The translations under genes and the position numbers were made by a program. From Planctomycetota bacterium (GTDB lineage: Bacteria > Planctomycetota > B15-G4), in NCBI GenBank assembly GCA_029259715.1, contig JAJDEP010000009.1, forward strand, positions 20,720 to 84,719: a DNA stretch of 64,000 bases, read 5' to 3'. Shown piece after piece: positions 20,155-27,481 of the stretch. Position 1 is the stretch's first letter, and every line of letters begins with the position of its first letter. The notes under the pieces were generated by a model that was not told where the DNA came from, searched no databases, and saw only the letters and a list, made by a program, of their open reading frames with translations.

Positions 20155-21530
20155 CGCATCGCCTCCAGGGCGGCCACGAGTCGTTCGACCTCGTCCTTGC
20201 TGTTGACGTCGGTGACGGCCAACACCAGCAGGTGGTCGTCGGCGAGGTCGTTGTCGCTGGCGAGGCCCGAGCACTGGGGCAGGCGCGCGACGTCGAAGCC
20301 GCCGATGATGTCGTGGTCGAGCAGCAGGCGCCGGTTGACTTCGGCCGCCGGCAGGGGCGTGCGCAGCGTGAACTCGTTGAAGTACGGCGCATCGGGGAAG
20401 GCCAGCTCCCAGCCGTCGAGGGCGGTGATGCGTTGCACGGCGTCGTGGGCCCGGCTCAGGTTCACCTCGCCCAGTTCGACGAAGCCCTGCTTGCCGAGCA
20501 GCGACATCCAGATCGTCGCCCGCAGGGCCATCAGCTGCTGGCTGGTGCAGATGTTGCTCGTCGCCTTGGTGCGGCGGATGTGCTGCTCACGGGTCTGGAA
20601 GGTGAGCACCACTGCGCGGTTGCCGTGGCCGTCGACGGTCTCACCGGCGATGCGGGCCGGCATCTGGCGCACGTGCTCCATGCGACCGCAGAGGTAGCCC
20701 ACCCCGGGGCCGCCGAACCAGGGCGGGTTGCCCATGCCGGTGGCCTCGCCGCAGACCATGTCGGCGCCGAGTTTTCCGGGGGCTTCCAGCAATGAGAGCG
20801 AGACGGGGTCGGTGGCGACGACGCACAGGGCGCCGGCGGCGTGGGTCGCCTCGGCCAGGGCCGAGACGTCCTCGATGGCGCCGAAGAAGTTGGGGCTCTG
20901 GATCGCCACGGCCGCGGTGCCCTCGCCGGCGGCTGCGGCGATGGCCTCGGCCGGTGTGCGGCCGTCCACGAGGTCGACCTCCACCAGCGTGGCGCCCAGG
21001 CTGCGGCAGTACGTCGTCAGGCAGCCGCGGGCGTCCGGGTGCAGGCCGCGGCTGACGACCACGGTCTCGCAGCCGCGCTTGAGGCGCATGGCCATGAGCA
21101 CGGCCTCGACCACCGCCGTGGCGCCGTCGTAGAGCGAGGCGTTGGCCACTTCCATGCCGGTCAGGCGGCACATCATGGTCTGCCACTCGAGGATCGTGCG
21201 CAGGGTGCCCTGGCTGGCCTCGGGCTGGTAGGGCGTGTAGGCCGTCCAGTACTCGGTGCGCGCCACGAGCGAGTCGACCAGGCTCGGGCAGAAGTGGCGG
21301 TAGGCGCCCGCGCCGAGGAATCCGGGCCGGTCGTCGACGGCGACGTTGCGGTCGGCGAGCTGCTTCATGTGCCGCACGAGCTCGTCTTCGGTGAGCGCCG
21401 GCTCGACGTCGAGGTCGCCAGGGAATCGACAGTCGGGCGGGATGGGCGCCATCAGCGCGTCGATGCTGTCGGCGCCGATGGCCTTCAGCATGGCGGCGCG
21501 ATCGGCGTCGGTGTTCTGGACGTAGCTCAT
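20151..21530 (-). CDS. gcvPA: Glycine dehydrogenase (decarboxylating) subunit 1
   Basis: This 459-residue chain is the non-PLP half of the split P-protein. The conserved blocks are FLGAGAYRHFCPSLVDSL, YWTAYTPYQPEASQGTLRTI, EWQTMMCRLTGMEVANASLY and the later TSNICTSQQLMALRATIW. It forms an alpha2-beta2 complex with GcvPB. The length is normal for the family. It follows gcvH after a 95-base gap, the largest in the operon, and overlaps gcvPB by four bases. Confidence 0.96.
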   Translation of the reverse strand: MSYVQNTDADRAAMLKAIGADSIDALMAPIPPDCRFPGDLDVEPALTEDELVRHMKQLADRNVAVDDRPGFLGAGAYRHFCPSLVDSLVARTEYWTAYTPYQPEASQGTLRTILEWQTMMCRLTGMEVANASLYDGATAVVEAVLMAMRLKRGCETVVVSRGLHPDARGCLTTYCRSLGATLVEVDLVDGRTPAEAIAAAAGEGTAAVAIQSPNFFGAIEDVSALAEATHAAGALCVVATDPVSLSLLEAPGKLGADMVCGEATGMGNPPWFGGPGVGYLCGRMEHVRQMPARIAGETVDGHGNRAVVLTFQTREQHIRRTKATSNICTSQQLMALRATIWMSLLGKQGFVELGEVNLSRAHDAVQRITALDGWELAFPDAPYFNEFTLRTPLPAAEVNRRLLLDHDIIGGFDVARLPQCSGLASDNDLADDHLLVLAVTDVNSKDEVERLVAALEAMR

Positions 21531-21625
21531 GCGCGTAGGCAGGTCAGGGGTGGAGGGGGCGGGTTTCGGCGGCGTCGCACGGCGGCAGCTTCGAGCGGCA
21601 TCGTGTTGCGGTGTGGTCCGGGGTG

Positions 21626-22012
21626 CTAGTGGGCGTCGGCCGCGGCGAGTTCGTCATACGCGGCCGCGTCGAGCAGGTCGGCGGGCAGGTCGCCGCTCAC
21701 CTTGACCTTGATCATCCAGCCGCCGCCGAAGGGCTCGGAGTTGATCACGGACAGGTTGTCCTCGAGGCCGCTGTTGACCTGCGTGACCTCGCCGGTGACC
21801 GGGCTCTTGAGATCGGAGACGGCCTTGACCGACTCGATCTCGCCGAAGGCCTCGCCGGCCGTGATGCTGTCGCCCACGGCGGGGAGGTCGATGTAGACCA
21901 GGTCAGAGAGGCTCTCGGCGGCGTGGGCCGTGATGCCCAGCGTGGCGATGTCGCCCTCCAGCCGGGCCCACTCGTGGGACGCGGTGTACTTGAGGTCGGT
22001 CGGGTTGCTCAT
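21626..22012 (-). CDS. gcvH: Glycine cleavage system H protein
   Basis: The 128-residue lipoyl carrier shuttles the aminomethyl group between P, T and L proteins. It begins LKYTASHEWARLEGDIATLG. The lipoyl site is Lys63 in GEIESVKAVSDLKSPVTGEV, and GGGWMIKVKVS ends the fold. It lies two bases after the gcvT stop. The LipM-like enzyme at 13621-14391 is the obvious candidate for its octanoylation. No L-protein (lipoamide dehydrogenase) is in the window. Confidence 0.97.
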   Translation of the reverse strand: MSNPTDLKYTASHEWARLEGDIATLGITAHAAESLSDLVYIDLPAVGDSITAGEAFGEIESVKAVSDLKSPVTGEVTQVNSGLEDNLSVINSEPFGGGWMIKVKVSGDLPADLLDAAAYDELAAADAH

Positions 22013-22014
22013 GG

Positions 22015-23166
22015 TCAGTAGTCTCGCTTGAAGAAGGGCATCTCGACGAGGGTGACGTCCTGTCGCTTGCCCCGGATGTCCATGGCGAGCGTGCGGCCCG
22101 CCTCTGCAAGTTCGGAGCGGACGTAGCCCGTGCCGATGATCGTGTCGAGGGTCGGTGAGGGCGAGCCGCTGCAGACGGTCCCGATGGCCGCGCCCCCGTC
22201 GTCGCCCGGCAGGTGCAGCGTGTAGCCCTGGCGCGGAACGCGCTTGCCGGCGGTGGTGAAGCCCACCAGACGGCGTTGGGGGCCGGCGGCGATGGCCGCT
22301 TCGAGGGCCGCGCGCCCCGAGAAGTCGTGGGTGTGCTTGACCATCTTGGGCAGCAGTCCGGCTTCCACCGGGTTGGTCGTGTCGTCGAGCTCGTGGCCGT
22401 ACAGCGCCATGCCGGCTTCGAGGCGCAGGGTGTCGCGTGCGGCCAGGCCGATGGGGGTCAGGCCGGCGCTCTTCCCGGTCTCGAGCAGGGCGTTCCAGAT
22501 CTCCGGAGCCTTGTCAGCAGCGAAGTACAGCTCGTAGCCGTCCTCGCCGGTGTAGCCGGTGCGCGAGATCATGGCCTCGTGGCCGCACACGCTGCCGCGC
22601 ATGAAGGAGTAGTACTTGAGCGCGGCGGGGCCGGTGGCGCCTTCCCGCCGGACGGGTTCCGGCGGCTCGCCCGTGCACAGCGGGGCCAGCGCGTCCACTG
22701 AGGCGCGGCCCTGCAGGGCGATCATGGCCAGGTCGTCGGAGAGGTCCTGCAGCTCGCAGTCGTAGCGGGCGACCACCTCGCGCATCCAGGCGATGTCGCG
22801 GTCGCGGTTGCCGGCGTTGATGCAGAAGAACACCTCGTCGGTGTCGCGGTAGACCAGGACGTCGTCCATGGTCGTGCCGTCTTCGCGGCAGAAGAACGAG
22901 TAGCGGATCGCGCCGAACTTGAGCTTGGAGATGTTCGGGTGCACGAGGAACTGGGCGGCTTCCTCGCGTCGCTCGCCGAGGATGCGCACGCGGCCCATGT
23001 GGCACAGGTCGAACAGGCCGCCCACCGTGCGCACCCGCCCGACCTCCTCGAGGATGCCCTCGTACTGCACCGGCATGGCGAAGCCGGCGAAGTCGACCAG
23101 GCGCGCCCCGGCGTCCTCATGCAGGGCGGTCAGCGGGGTGCGGCGCAATTCGGTGGCGGAGGCCAT
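22015..23166 (-). CDS. gcvT: Glycine cleavage system aminomethyltransferase (T protein)
   Basis: The 383-residue product transfers the methylene group to tetrahydrofolate and releases ammonia. Diagnostic stretches are FAGFAMPVQYEGILEE, GLFDLCHMGRVRI, RYSFFCREDGTTMDDVLVY, SRTGYTGEDGYELYF and ARDTLRLEAGMALYGHELDD. I use the ATG at 23166 because it gives the standard T-protein N-terminus, although no strong ribosome-binding site precedes it and a GTG at 23238 is in frame. It is the first gene of the operon. I looked for a glycine riboswitch in the 168 bases upstream and saw none. Confidence 0.96.
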   Translation of the reverse strand: MASATELRRTPLTALHEDAGARLVDFAGFAMPVQYEGILEEVGRVRTVGGLFDLCHMGRVRILGERREEAAQFLVHPNISKLKFGAIRYSFFCREDGTTMDDVLVYRDTDEVFFCINAGNRDRDIAWMREVVARYDCELQDLSDDLAMIALQGRASVDALAPLCTGEPPEPVRREGATGPAALKYYSFMRGSVCGHEAMISRTGYTGEDGYELYFAADKAPEIWNALLETGKSAGLTPIGLAARDTLRLEAGMALYGHELDDTTNPVEAGLLPKMVKHTHDFSGRAALEAAIAAGPQRRLVGFTTAGKRVPRQGYTLHLPGDDGGAAIGTVCSGSPSPTLDTIIGTGYVRSELAEAGRTLAMDIRGKRQDVTLVEMPFFKRDY

Positions 23167-23334
23167 GGTGGGGGTCCGTCGGGTCCTCGGAAACGGACCA
23201 AGGATCATGCCCGGCGGGGCGTCGCGATGCCATACCACCGGGCTCGGCGAACCCGTCGCGGTTCGATGAAATCCTCGCAGCGGCCCGAGGAATCCAGCAC
23301 CGGCCGGTCGACGGCCGCGGAGAGCCGCGCCGGC

Positions 23335-23892
23335 TCAGTCGTCGAACAGCTTGCGCGCCTCGGCGTCCCAATCGACGCCGCGCCCGTCCTCGGGACCGAG
23401 GGCAGGGCGGGTGCTCGGCTCAGCGGTCTCGCCGGACCCCTGATCGCCGTGGGAGCGCGTTCCGCGCTCGGCGTTCGCGTGGGAGCGGTCACGATCCTCG
23501 TGGGCGCTCTTTGCGGAGGCGGGCCCGGTCCCCGGGGCCGACTCGGTGTGGCTGGTGATGACGATGCTGTAGTGCGGCCGCAGGGCGCGCGGCGCTTCCG
23601 AGCGCAGCGACTCGACGAAGTCCTCGGGGAAGCCCTCGAGCAGGAAGGCCGAGGGATCGATCATGCGGGCGCGGTGGAAGAAGGCGCCGGCCCGATGGAA
23701 GTCCTGCTGGCGCAGGTAGATCTTGCCGAGCGCGAGGGTGGCTTCGAATGACTCGAAGCCCTCGGCGATGGCCTTGAGGTAGTGCGCGCCCGCATCGGCG
23801 TAGGCTCCCATGCGGTAGGCCCGACGACCGTTCCACAGGTGATACCGCGCCTTCAGGCCGGTGAAGATCTGTCGCAGGGGGAAGGAGGGCAT
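23335..23892 (-). CDS. Small TPR protein with charged disordered tail
   Basis: A 185-residue protein not assigned to a named family. Residues 1-80 read as two TPR-like helix pairs (GRRAYRMGAYADAGAHYLKA and LALGKIYLRQQDFHRAGAFF). Residues 105-185 form a Ser/Glu/Arg/Gly-rich tail, probably disordered, ending WDAEARKLFDD. There is no signal peptide. It lies between gcvT and the first repeat protein, on the same strand as both, with 168 and 67 base gaps, so it may be transcribed with either. Function unknown. Confidence 0.6.
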   Translation of the reverse strand: MPSFPLRQIFTGLKARYHLWNGRRAYRMGAYADAGAHYLKAIAEGFESFEATLALGKIYLRQQDFHRAGAFFHRARMIDPSAFLLEGFPEDFVESLRSEAPRALRPHYSIVITSHTESAPGTGPASAKSAHEDRDRSHANAERGTRSHGDQGSGETAEPSTRPALGPEDGRGVDWDAEARKLFDD

Positions 23893-23959
23893 GCCGTTTT
23901 CGCTGGGATTCGGGAGGGTCCCAGTCTAACACGGCGCCGTGATCCCGCCCGGGGACGGC

Positions 23960-26900
23960 TCAGGGCCCGAGCACCAGCACGTGGGGGTCGTTGGACCCGC
24001 TCAGCACGACCGTCTCCGAGAACAGCACGCGGGCGCCGTTCTCGACGACCAGCACGTCGTAGGAGCCCGGCAGGAGCCGGCCCAGCTTGACCCGACCGGA
24101 CGTGGACATGCCGTTCATCAGGTCGGCCAGGGACACGAGCTCGGTGGGCACGCGGCCGTAGGGGCCCGACAGCTCGAAGTCGAGTTGGGCGATGTCGACC
24201 TCCTGCAACACGGCTTCGACGGCCACGCCGCGTTCGAGGACGAATTCGACGTCGGTGGTCTCGCCCCGGCGTACCGAGAGGCCCTCGCGCACGAGCAGGG
24301 CGTGGGCGTCGTCACGCATGGCGACGTCCCACGGGCCCTCGGAGACCGAGTCGAGGGCGAAGCGCCCGGCGGCGTCGGTCTGCACTTCGGCGAAGACGGA
24401 CTGCCAGGAGCCCGCCGGGTCGCGGGCCCACACCGAGACGCCGGCCAGCGGCTTGCCCGCCGTGTCCTGCACCAGGCCCGCGATGGTGCCGGCCTGATCG
24501 AGCTCGACGCGCACCGGGAAGCCCGGATCGCCCTCCACCACGCGCACCGCCTCGATGCGGGTGCCGGCCCAGCCGCCGACGCCCATGCCGATGATGTTCT
24601 TGCCCCCGGTGGCCACGGCGTAGGTGCCCGTCGCGAGATGACGGAACGTGGCCACGCCTTCGGCGTTGGTGTAGGCCTCGCCCACGCGCCAGCCCATGAG
24701 CTCCATCATCGGGATGAACGGACGCTCGTCGTCCTTGCGCTCGAGCACCACGCGCATGCCGGGGATGACCTCGCCGCCGTTCTTGGCCACCACCCGCACC
24801 TCGAGCTGTCCGCCGGCGAGGCGCACGTCGTGATGTTGCACCGGTTCGTTGGTGACGGTGACCGTCTCGATGGCGCCGGGCTGGGGTTGCCCGCCGGCCT
24901 GCATGCCCATGCCGTCCATGGGGATCGCGTTGAGCGTGTAGCGACCGGCGGCGACGCCCTTGAGCGCGAACTCGCCCTTGGCGTTGCTCGACGAGAACTC
25001 CACGCCGACCGCGCCGCCGGCGTCGGGCGTGAGCGTGATCATGGCGGCGGCCGGCTTGCCGTCGGCGTCGCGCACGGTGCCCTGCAGCGTCGCGCCCTCG
25101 CCGTTCACTACCAGGTCGACCTCCCGTTCCTCGTCGGCGGCCAGCTGCACCACCTCGAAGTTCAGGTCGTTCATGAAGTCGGACGCGCCCTCCATCTCGA
25201 AGGACATGCTGAAGTCGAGACGCATCACGTTGTAGGTGCCCGCCGGCAGGCCCTGGGTGCGATAGGCGCCGCGTTCGTCGGTCTGGGTGCGCCGGATGAC
25301 GCGCCCCATGGCCTCGGAGACAAGCACGGGGATGTCGGGCACGAAGCGGTTGGCCTCGTCGAAAACCCGGCCGTGGATCACGCCCCCGGTCGCCATGCGC
25401 AGGATGCCCAGGTCGACGGTCTCGCCCGAGACCACCCGGATGTCGCCTTCGGTCAGGTCGACGTGCTCGTCGTGGCGCAACGTCACGTCGACGCGCCCCT
25501 CGTGCAGGCCGCTGAGGCTGAAGCGCCCGTCGGCGTCGGTGCGCACATCCTCGTCGCCGCCCGCGAACTGTGCGGTCATCTGCTCGAACATCCCGGCGCC
25601 GCCGGTGGACACCTGCGCGCCGACGATGGGGGCGCTGGTGCGTTCGTCGAGCACGAGCCCGGTGATGATGCTCTCGGCCGGCATCATCACCACGACGCCC
25701 TTGGTGCCGGCGCCGGGCGCCACCGTGATGCCCTCCACGATCACCGTGCCGAAGCCCGGCGCACGCACGGTGAGGTCATAGTCGCCCGACATGACGTCCT
25801 CGATCTCGAACTCGCCCGTCTCCGACTCGAACTCCCGGGCGGGGATCATGCGCTCGAAGCGTTGATCGATGTTGAACATGTCGGTCATGTCGAACAGGCC
25901 GCCCGCCGGCAGCATCTCGACCTCGAAGGCCGTGACGGGCTCAGCATCCACCAGCGAGATGACGATGCCCGACACGAGTCCGTTGCGGTCGAGGTCGATG
26001 GCGACGTCCTGCGCGCCGGCGGCCACGGTCAGCTTGGCCGGCAGGAAGCCCTCGGCGCGCACGCGCAGCTCGATGTCGCCCTCGTCGTAACCCGCCATGG
26101 CGAAACGGCCGGCCTCGTCGGTGGTCACCGACATGTGGCTGCTGGCCTCGCGGGCGTTCCACCAGGTCGTGGCGTTGATGGGCGGCGAGCCGAAGACGCG
26201 GGCGTCCTCGATGGGTGCGCCGTCCCGGTCGTGGACCACGCCGCTGATGGACAGGCCCGGGTCGGCCACCAGCTCGAGCCCGTCGACGAGTTGGCCGTGC
26301 TTGAGCTCGAAGCCTTCGGTGGAGGCCGGGCGGTAGTCCGACGAGCGCAGCGAGAGGATGTAGCCGCCCGGCGACATGGACTCGAAGGCGAAGTCGCCGT
26401 CGTCGTCGGTGCGCCGGCGGCGCTCCATGCCGCCCTTGCCGTTGCCGTCGTTGCTCGTGTCGATCTCGCTCATGTTGAAACTGCTCTGCATGAGCATCAC
26501 GCCGATGTCCGCCACGGGGGCGCCGTCGAGCCCGACCACGCGGCCGCGGACGATGGCACCCGGGAGCATGGTCACCTCGACCTCGGCCGAGTGCCCGGCG
26601 GACAAGCGGCTGAGGCGCTGCTTCGCCGGGGCGTGGACGTCGTCGCGGGCGCGGACGATGAGCTCGACGCCGGGCGGCACGGGGCCGAGATCGAAGCGGC
26701 CCTGCGCGTCCGTCTCGGTCTCGTCGGTCTCGGCCATGGTGGTCGAGTTGCCGAACATGCCGTAGGGGTCGAAGGGTGAGCGGGCCAGGACGATGGCCCC
26801 GACCACGGGGCGTCCTTCTCCATCGCGCACCCGGCCGTGGATGGTGGCACCCAGGGCCAGGGTCACGACCACGTGCTCGGTGTCGTCCCGCACCCGGGTG

Positions 26901-27481
26901 ACCTCGGCGGCGTAGTACTGCCCGTGGTCGACGCCGACGAAGGCGCCGGTGACCGGCACGCCGTCGAGCTCGAAGCGGCCGTCGTCCGAGACCTCGACGC
27001 GGGTCTGTTGCTCGAGGGCCGCGCGGGTCAGCGCCGTCGGCAGCTCGAACCAGCTCAGGTCATCACGCTGGGAGACGATGTCCTCGAAGCGTCCCATGCG
27101 CGGGTAGGGCAGGCGCGAGGTGGCGTACACCACGACGCCCTCGGGGAGGGCGCCCCCGCCCTGGACCTCGATCCGTCCCGAGATGCGGCGTCGCTCGACG
27201 TCCTCGTCGGCCTCGGCGCCCTGTGCCATGGTCCGCTCGGCCTCTTGCCGGGCCTCGTCGTCGAGCAGCTGCTCGCTAGGGCCGACGGAACCGGCAGGAT
27301 GCGCGCCGGTTGGGGCGCTGCCGGCCGCATCGGTGACGACGGCGGTGTCGCTGCCGTCCTCGGCCGTGTCGCCGGTGAGGTAGATCAGCCCGACGGCGAC
27401 GATGGCCACGGCGACCAACCCCGTCACGATCAGCCGCCCGCGGCTTACACTCTTGGACTTCGAGAGATCCGATGTCGACAC
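23960..27481 (-). CDS. Membrane-anchored protein of tandem carboxypeptidase-regulatory-like domains
   Basis: The 1173-residue product has a short basic N-terminus and one membrane segment (LIVTGLVAVAIVAVGLIYL, about 17-36). An acidic linker and about eleven tandem beta-sandwich units follow. Each unit runs from a G-x-V-x-D start (IHGRVRDGEGRPVVGAIVLA, ISGVVHDRDGAPIEDARVF) to a TDxxGRFxL step and a G-x-Y end. These are CarboxypepD_reg-like domains, here probably extracytoplasmic spacers or adhesive stalks. There is no enzyme domain. The GTG start shares ten bases with the start of the divergent paralogue, leaving no untranslated gap, so the true start could be internal. No in-frame ATG lies before the membrane segment. 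Confidence 0.82.
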   Translation of the reverse strand: MSTSDLSKSKSVSRGRLIVTGLVAVAIVAVGLIYLTGDTAEDGSDTAVVTDAAGSAPTGAHPAGSVGPSEQLLDDEARQEAERTMAQGAEADEDVERRRISGRIEVQGGGALPEGVVVYATSRLPYPRMGRFEDIVSQRDDLSWFELPTALTRAALEQQTRVEVSDDGRFELDGVPVTGAFVGVDHGQYYAAEVTRVRDDTEHVVVTLALGATIHGRVRDGEGRPVVGAIVLARSPFDPYGMFGNSTTMAETDETETDAQGRFDLGPVPPGVELIVRARDDVHAPAKQRLSRLSAGHSAEVEVTMLPGAIVRGRVVGLDGAPVADIGVMLMQSSFNMSEIDTSNDGNGKGGMERRRRTDDDGDFAFESMSPGGYILSLRSSDYRPASTEGFELKHGQLVDGLELVADPGLSISGVVHDRDGAPIEDARVFGSPPINATTWWNAREASSHMSVTTDEAGRFAMAGYDEGDIELRVRAEGFLPAKLTVAAGAQDVAIDLDRNGLVSGIVISLVDAEPVTAFEVEMLPAGGLFDMTDMFNIDQRFERMIPAREFESETGEFEIEDVMSGDYDLTVRAPGFGTVIVEGITVAPGAGTKGVVVMMPAESIITGLVLDERTSAPIVGAQVSTGGAGMFEQMTAQFAGGDEDVRTDADGRFSLSGLHEGRVDVTLRHDEHVDLTEGDIRVVSGETVDLGILRMATGGVIHGRVFDEANRFVPDIPVLVSEAMGRVIRRTQTDERGAYRTQGLPAGTYNVMRLDFSMSFEMEGASDFMNDLNFEVVQLAADEEREVDLVVNGEGATLQGTVRDADGKPAAAMITLTPDAGGAVGVEFSSSNAKGEFALKGVAAGRYTLNAIPMDGMGMQAGGQPQPGAIETVTVTNEPVQHHDVRLAGGQLEVRVVAKNGGEVIPGMRVVLERKDDERPFIPMMELMGWRVGEAYTNAEGVATFRHLATGTYAVATGGKNIIGMGVGGWAGTRIEAVRVVEGDPGFPVRVELDQAGTIAGLVQDTAGKPLAGVSVWARDPAGSWQSVFAEVQTDAAGRFALDSVSEGPWDVAMRDDAHALLVREGLSVRRGETTDVEFVLERGVAVEAVLQEVDIAQLDFELSGPYGRVPTELVSLADLMNGMSTSGRVKLGRLLPGSYDVLVVENGARVLFSETVVLSGSNDPHVLVLGP
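27472..27481. other. Shared start region of two divergent genes (palindrome TGTCGACA)
   Basis: The plus-strand ATG (27472-27474) and the minus-strand GTG (27479-27481) share ten bases built on the palindrome TGTCGACA. Both proteins therefore begin Met-Ser-Thr. Any promoter or ribosome-binding site for one gene must lie inside the coding region of the other, unless the annotated starts are wrong or the mRNAs are leaderless. Confidence 0.7.

Noticed and set aside
17998..20697. 899-residue plus-strand frame spanning the HEAT gene end and gcvPB/gcvPA
   Set aside because: It crosses real genes on both strands and has no motif, signal peptide or ribosome-binding site; a codon-bias shadow.
23167..23334. 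Glycine riboswitch upstream of gcvT
   Set aside because: The 168 bases before gcvT were read for the tandem glycine aptamer cores and none was recognised; a covariance-model search would decide.
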